In this document: positions 14,833 through 17,500 of the stretch, one piece after another | Layout: every line of letters starts with the position of its first letter | How positions within the stretch are numbered: the first letter of the stretch is position 1 | Origin: Promethearchaeia archaeon | GTDB lineage: Archaea; Asgardarchaeota; Lokiarchaeia; Sigyniarchaeales; SOKP01 | Direction: 5' to 3' | Length of the DNA stretch: 17,500 nucleotides | NCBI GenBank assembly: GCA_029856445.1 | Contig: JAHQWY010000037.1 | Location: 1-17,500 of the forward strand | Position numbers and translations under genes: made by a program | Notes under the pieces: generated by a model | Seen by the model: only the letters and a program-made list of their open reading frames with translations | Told to the model about the DNA's origin: nothing | Database searches by the model: none

Positions 14833-15457
14833 AAAAATCACGTAAAAAAGCTAAAACTTCTTCAGCAACTATATCTTCATAACCCCAATAAAAATGATCA
14901 GTATCAATTATTTTACTTTTTTTTGGATCTAAGTAGAATTCATAATTTTTCTGAAAATTATCAAAACGAGCGACTTCATCTCTACTTCCTTGAATAAACA
15001 GTTTTGGTTTTGAAGTTTGGGATTTTTCTTTGTATGTTCCCATAAATCCCCAGGGAAAAGAAATAGAGATGAATCCAATTATTTTTTCGGAATAATTCAC
15101 AGCCGAACACCCTATTGCAGCCCCATATGAATACCCGCATATAAGAATTCTCTCAAAACTTTCTTTTATTAAATAATCAACGCAAACATGGACGTCACTT
15201 AATTCACCCAATCCACCTGAATGTGATCCTGTGGATCCTCCAACACCTCTAAAATTAAACCTTAAGCAGGAAAAATCATTTGCGATTAATTTGTTAAAAA
15301 CTCCAGATACCACGTTATTGTACATATTACCCCCAAATTGAGGATGAGGATGACAAATTAACACTATAGGTTTTTCTTTACCATTTTTTGATTGAAATAA
15401 TTCCGCTTCTAGTTTAAATTCATTATTCGGTATAATGAGTTTTTCTATAGCAACCAT
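14831..15457 (-). CDS. Alpha/beta hydrolase (COG2945-like)
   Basis: A 208-residue serine hydrolase of the short alpha/beta-hydrolase type. HPHPQFGGNMYNNVV near residue 37 is the hallmark block of the COG2945 group. The nucleophile elbow is GYSYGA with S110, the acid is D160 in GSRDE, and the base is H188 in DTDHFYWG, so the triad is complete. LRFNFRGVGGSTG is the second characteristic strand-loop. There is no signal peptide or membrane segment, so a cytosolic esterase or peptidase-like enzyme is expected; the substrate is unknown. It is divergent from the NadC-like gene with about 55 nt between starts, and convergent with the Roadblock gene. Confidence 0.88.
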   Translation of the reverse strand: MVAIEKLIIPNNEFKLEAELFQSKNGKEKPIVLICHPHPQFGGNMYNNVVSGVFNKLIANDFSCLRFNFRGVGGSTGSHSGGLGELSDVHVCVDYLIKESFERILICGYSYGAAIGCSAVNYSEKIIGFISISFPWGFMGTYKEKSQTSKPKLFIQGSRDEVARFDNFQKNYEFYLDPKKSKIIDTDHFYWGYEDIVAEEVLAFLRDF

Positions 15458-15479
15458 ATAATTTATTTAATTTTTAACT

Positions 15480-15494
15480 TATAATAATTATACC
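15480..15494 (+). promoter_or_regulatory. Candidate TATA box for the NadC-like gene
   Basis: TTATAATAATTATAC in the short gap between divergent genes sits about 25 nt before the ATG at 15514, which fits a leaderless transcript. No Shine-Dalgarno sequence precedes the start. The same AT-rich gap must also hold the hydrolase promoter. Confidence 0.35.
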
Positions 15495-15513
15495 ATAATT
15501 AAATGTGCCAAAC

Positions 15514-16368
15514 ATGAGTTATTATAATCGGTTTATTATTCGAAGAAAACTCAAGGAATTTATTGAAGAAGATTGCAGTTATGCAGATGTCTCCTCAAGT
15601 ATTATCCCTTATCGTGCTGAAACAACTGCTAAAGTTATTGCTAAAAGTTCAGGATATATTTCGGGACTAGAAGAGTTAAAAATACTTTTCGATTTATTGA
15701 ATGTTACTATAGTTATTAAGAAACAAGATGGAGAACCGTTTAATAAAGGGGATATAATCGCTGAATTAAAAGGAAAAGTAAAAGATATTTTGTTAGGAGA
15801 AAGAGTAGGGCTCAATCTTATAACTCATATGAGTGCGATCACTTCAACGACGAGAAAATTTGTAGAAATAATAAAAAATTCTGGGAAAAGTGTAAAAATC
15901 GCATGTACACGAAAAACTATACCCGGAATAAGGATATTTCAAAAGAAAGCTGTTGAAATAGGTGGTGGAGATACGCATAGGTTTTCTTTAGATGATTTTT
16001 TATTAAAAGATACTCATTTGAGATTTTATAAAGGAGATGTAGAGCAACTTTTAAGAAATGTGAAAAAAATTGCTAGCTTTACCAAAAAAATTGAAATTGA
16101 AATTGAGAAAGTAGAGGATGTATTAATTGCTGCGAGAAATGGGGCAGATATCATCATGATGGATAATTTTAATCCTGATCAGGTAGAGGATGCCATCAAT
16201 TTACTAAAACAAAATAACCTTCGAGACCAAGTAATTATTGAAGTTTCTGGGGGGATAAATCCAGAAAATATCGTTGATTATCTGCTTTCAGAGCCTGATG
16301 TTATAAGCTCAGGTCAGTTGACTCAATTTCCATCTGAACAAGTAGATTTTTCACTCCGATTTGACTGA
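15514..16368 (+). CDS. nadC: Nicotinate-nucleotide pyrophosphorylase (quinolinate phosphoribosyltransferase), NadC-like
   Basis: A 284-residue protein from the ATG (a GTG at 15505 would add three residues), normal NadC length. The enzyme converts quinolinate and PRPP to nicotinate mononucleotide, CO2 and pyrophosphate in NAD synthesis. Visible motifs are the early EEDCSYADVSS (family EEDxxxxDxT), the GERVGLNLITHMSAITSTTR helix, T132-R133-K134 in TRKTIPGIR, GGGDTHR with H155/R156, KDTH (165-168), MMDNF, and SGGI with SSGQLTQ near the end. The family usually has KDNH where this protein has KDTH. The closely related ModD proteins of molybdate operons share much of this pattern, but GGG-x-x-HR and the lack of molybdate genes favour NadC. 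No nadA or nadB is in view. Confidence 0.82.
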   Translation: MSYYNRFIIRRKLKEFIEEDCSYADVSSSIIPYRAETTAKVIAKSSGYISGLEELKILFDLLNVTIVIKKQDGEPFNKGDIIAELKGKVKDILLGERVGLNLITHMSAITSTTRKFVEIIKNSGKSVKIACTRKTIPGIRIFQKKAVEIGGGDTHRFSLDDFLLKDTHLRFYKGDVEQLLRNVKKIASFTKKIEIEIEKVEDVLIAARNGADIIMMDNFNPDQVEDAINLLKQNNLRDQVIIEVSGGINPENIVDYLLSEPDVISSGQLTQFPSEQVDFSLRFD

Positions 16369-16375
16369 AATTATA

Positions 16376-16768
16376 TTAATCTATAATAATTTCACGAATA
16401 GAACACGTAACATCCTTGACTTTAGCTAATTCCTTGTATAAATCCTTAATTAAATCAACTTCTCCAACTATTAGGATTAATTCAATTTTTTTCTCCACTA
16501 TACGCCAATCTGTTATGGTTTTAATGATTTGGTGAAATTTCGAATATATTTCAGAGATTTGATTAATAATTATTTCCTTGAAAGGATAAACAAGACTTAT
16601 TGTCATAATTTTATATCCTTCTAAGTTATCAAACTTTTCATGTTTTTCAATAAAATTTATTATAGAATCTCTTAAAGCTTCACTTTTCGAATTAAAACCG
16701 CTTTCATTTCGGACTTTATCAAATCTCTCTAATAAGTCATCACTGACTTGTAAGGAAATTATTGGCAT
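16376..16768 (-). CDS. NikR-like ribbon-helix-helix regulator without nickel ligands
   Basis: A 130-residue protein with NikR architecture. Residues 1-45 are a ribbon-helix-helix DNA-binding domain (MPIISLQVSDDLLERFDKV, then SKSEALRDSIINFI), followed by an ACT-like regulatory domain ending KDVTCSIREIIID. In NikR the high-affinity nickel site is built from HxH, a cysteine and another histidine. By register with the conserved GD/GE turn (G102-E103 here), those positions are T86, W88 and K94, with about Y75 for the last, so none can bind nickel in the usual way. It may sense another ligand or act through protein contacts. Its stop lies 8 nt from the convergent NadC-like stop, and the epimerase-like gene lies 51 nt upstream on the same strand, so it may be in that transcript. 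The alignment is by eye and should be taken as approximate. Confidence 0.75.
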   Translation of the reverse strand: MPIISLQVSDDLLERFDKVRNESGFNSKSEALRDSIINFIEKHEKFDNLEGYKIMTISLVYPFKEIIINQISEIYSKFHQIIKTITDWRIVEKKIELILIVGEVDLIKDLYKELAKVKDVTCSIREIIID

Positions 16769-16819
16769 AATAAGATCATAAAAATATGTTTGAATATAAT
16801 CTTTATACTTATCTTCTTT

Positions 16820-17500
16820 TTATAGAAATTTATTGATAAAATCAATACTCTGAGGCAAATCTTTTACTGTAGATAATTCAATAATAATTGGTCCTTGATA
16901 ATTATGCGTTTTCATAACTTCAAATATTTTATAGAAATTCACTTTTCCCGTTCCCAAAGGTGGATGAGTGTCTGAATTTTTACTAAAATTATCGACTAAG
17001 TGAACATTTTTAATTATTTTGTTGAAATAATCCCATAAAATGTTAATATCCCCATCACAGGTGTAAAAGTGGCTTGTATCATATGTAAGATAAAGATCCT
17101 TGTGGTCAATTTTAGCAATAGTTTTCTTAATATCATTTTCATCAAGCATTATGTGAGTATTTTTTGGCATATTTTCTAAACAAATTCTCACGTCTGAGCT
17201 TTCCATTGAATTTAATAATTTTTGAATTGATTTAGCTAATTGTACTCTATTATAATCTCTAATTGAATTTATAAGAAAATTTGCTAGTCCAGGATGAATA
17301 GTTAGAAGTTTAACTCTTAGATCCTCACAAATTTTTACCGTTTTTAGATAAGAATCTACTGATGCGTTAGATATTATATCATTATGAGTACATAAATTTA
17401 CATCAATAAAAGGTCCGTGAATCTGTTTTTTTAGAGAATAAGAATTAATAAGATCTATAAATTTGTCTTTATTTTCTTCTTTAATGACATCTGGAGGATC
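16820..17500 (-). CDS. Sugar phosphate isomerase/epimerase-like TIM-barrel protein, 5' end outside window
   Basis: The minus frame is open from the window edge to the TAA at 16820-16822, giving 226 visible residues; the start is beyond 17500. A methionine at 17206 is internal, since conserved strands lie before it. The motifs are those of the xylose isomerase-like/AP endonuclease 2 barrel: IHGPFIDVNL, TIHPG, ICLENMP (metal-binding Glu), LTYDTSHFY (Asp/His), NVHLVDN (His), HPPLGTGKVNF and IIIELS (final Glu). The metal ligands expected on the barrel strands therefore look present. Members isomerise or epimerise sugars and sugar acids; endonuclease IV shares the fold, but the HPPLGTGKVNF block favours the sugar branch. 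The substrate is unknown. The NikR-like gene follows it on the same strand after 51 nt. Confidence 0.85.
   Translation of the reverse strand, partial: DPPDVIKEENKDKFIDLINSYSLKKQIHGPFIDVNLCTHNDIISNASVDSYLKTVKICEDLRVKLLTIHPGLANFLINSIRDYNRVQLAKSIQKLLNSMESSDVRICLENMPKNTHIMLDENDIKKTIAKIDHKDLYLTYDTSHFYTCDGDINILWDYFNKIIKNVHLVDNFSKNSDTHPPLGTGKVNFYKIFEVMKTHNYQGPIIIELSTVKDLPQSIDFINKFL

Overview
The window looks like archaeal chromosome, most likely from an Asgard (Promethearchaeota, Lokiarchaeia-like) genome. The DNA is very AT-rich with T-rich intergenic gaps. A Ras/Rab-type small GTPase and a Roadblock/LC7 protein occur together with plainly archaeal genes (an XPF/Hef-type nuclease, a DUF1922-like zinc protein, TATA-like boxes upstream of genes). 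This assignment is inferred from gene content; no rRNA or other phylogenetic marker is present.

Layout. 1-550: 3' part of an ERCC4/XPF-type structure-specific nuclease. 677-1261: a Rab-like GTPase whose C-terminus is a zinc ribbon. 1401-3815: a large mosaic protein with an N-terminal TFIIB-like zinc ribbon, a long helical middle, three zinc-binding repeats and a C-terminal Vsr-like PD-(D/E)xK nuclease domain; this is the most unusual gene here. 3915-5007: a UDP-glucuronate decarboxylase-like nucleotide-sugar enzyme interrupted by a 31-nt insertion beside its active site, followed with overlap by a membrane-anchored DUF1616-like protein (5000-5521). 5518-8340 (minus): a TldD/TldE protease pair whose stop and start codons abut. 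8502-8699 (minus): a DUF1922-like mini zinc protein. 8913-12424: a purine operon, purB - purM - PfkB-family kinase. 12497-14104: a CPBP intramembrane protease and a YfcE/MJ0936-type phosphodiesterase. 14341-14751: Roadblock/LC7 protein. 14831-15457 (minus): an alpha/beta hydrolase. 15514-16368: NadC-like phosphoribosyltransferase. 16376-16768 (minus): a NikR-fold regulator lacking the nickel ligands. 16820-17500 (minus): a TIM-barrel sugar phosphate isomerase/epimerase-like protein running off the end.

Working together: the purine block is a coherent pathway segment (AIR synthesis, adenylosuccinate/SAICAR lysis, probable nucleoside or sugar phosphorylation). TldD and TldE should form one heteromeric protease. 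The GTPase and the Roadblock protein belong to the Asgard small-GTPase regulatory repertoire but are about 13 kb apart, so a direct link is only inference. There are no tRNAs, rRNAs, CRISPR arrays or insertion sequences that I can see. No stretch of more than 300 bases lacks a gene; the longest gap is 14105-14340 (236 nt).
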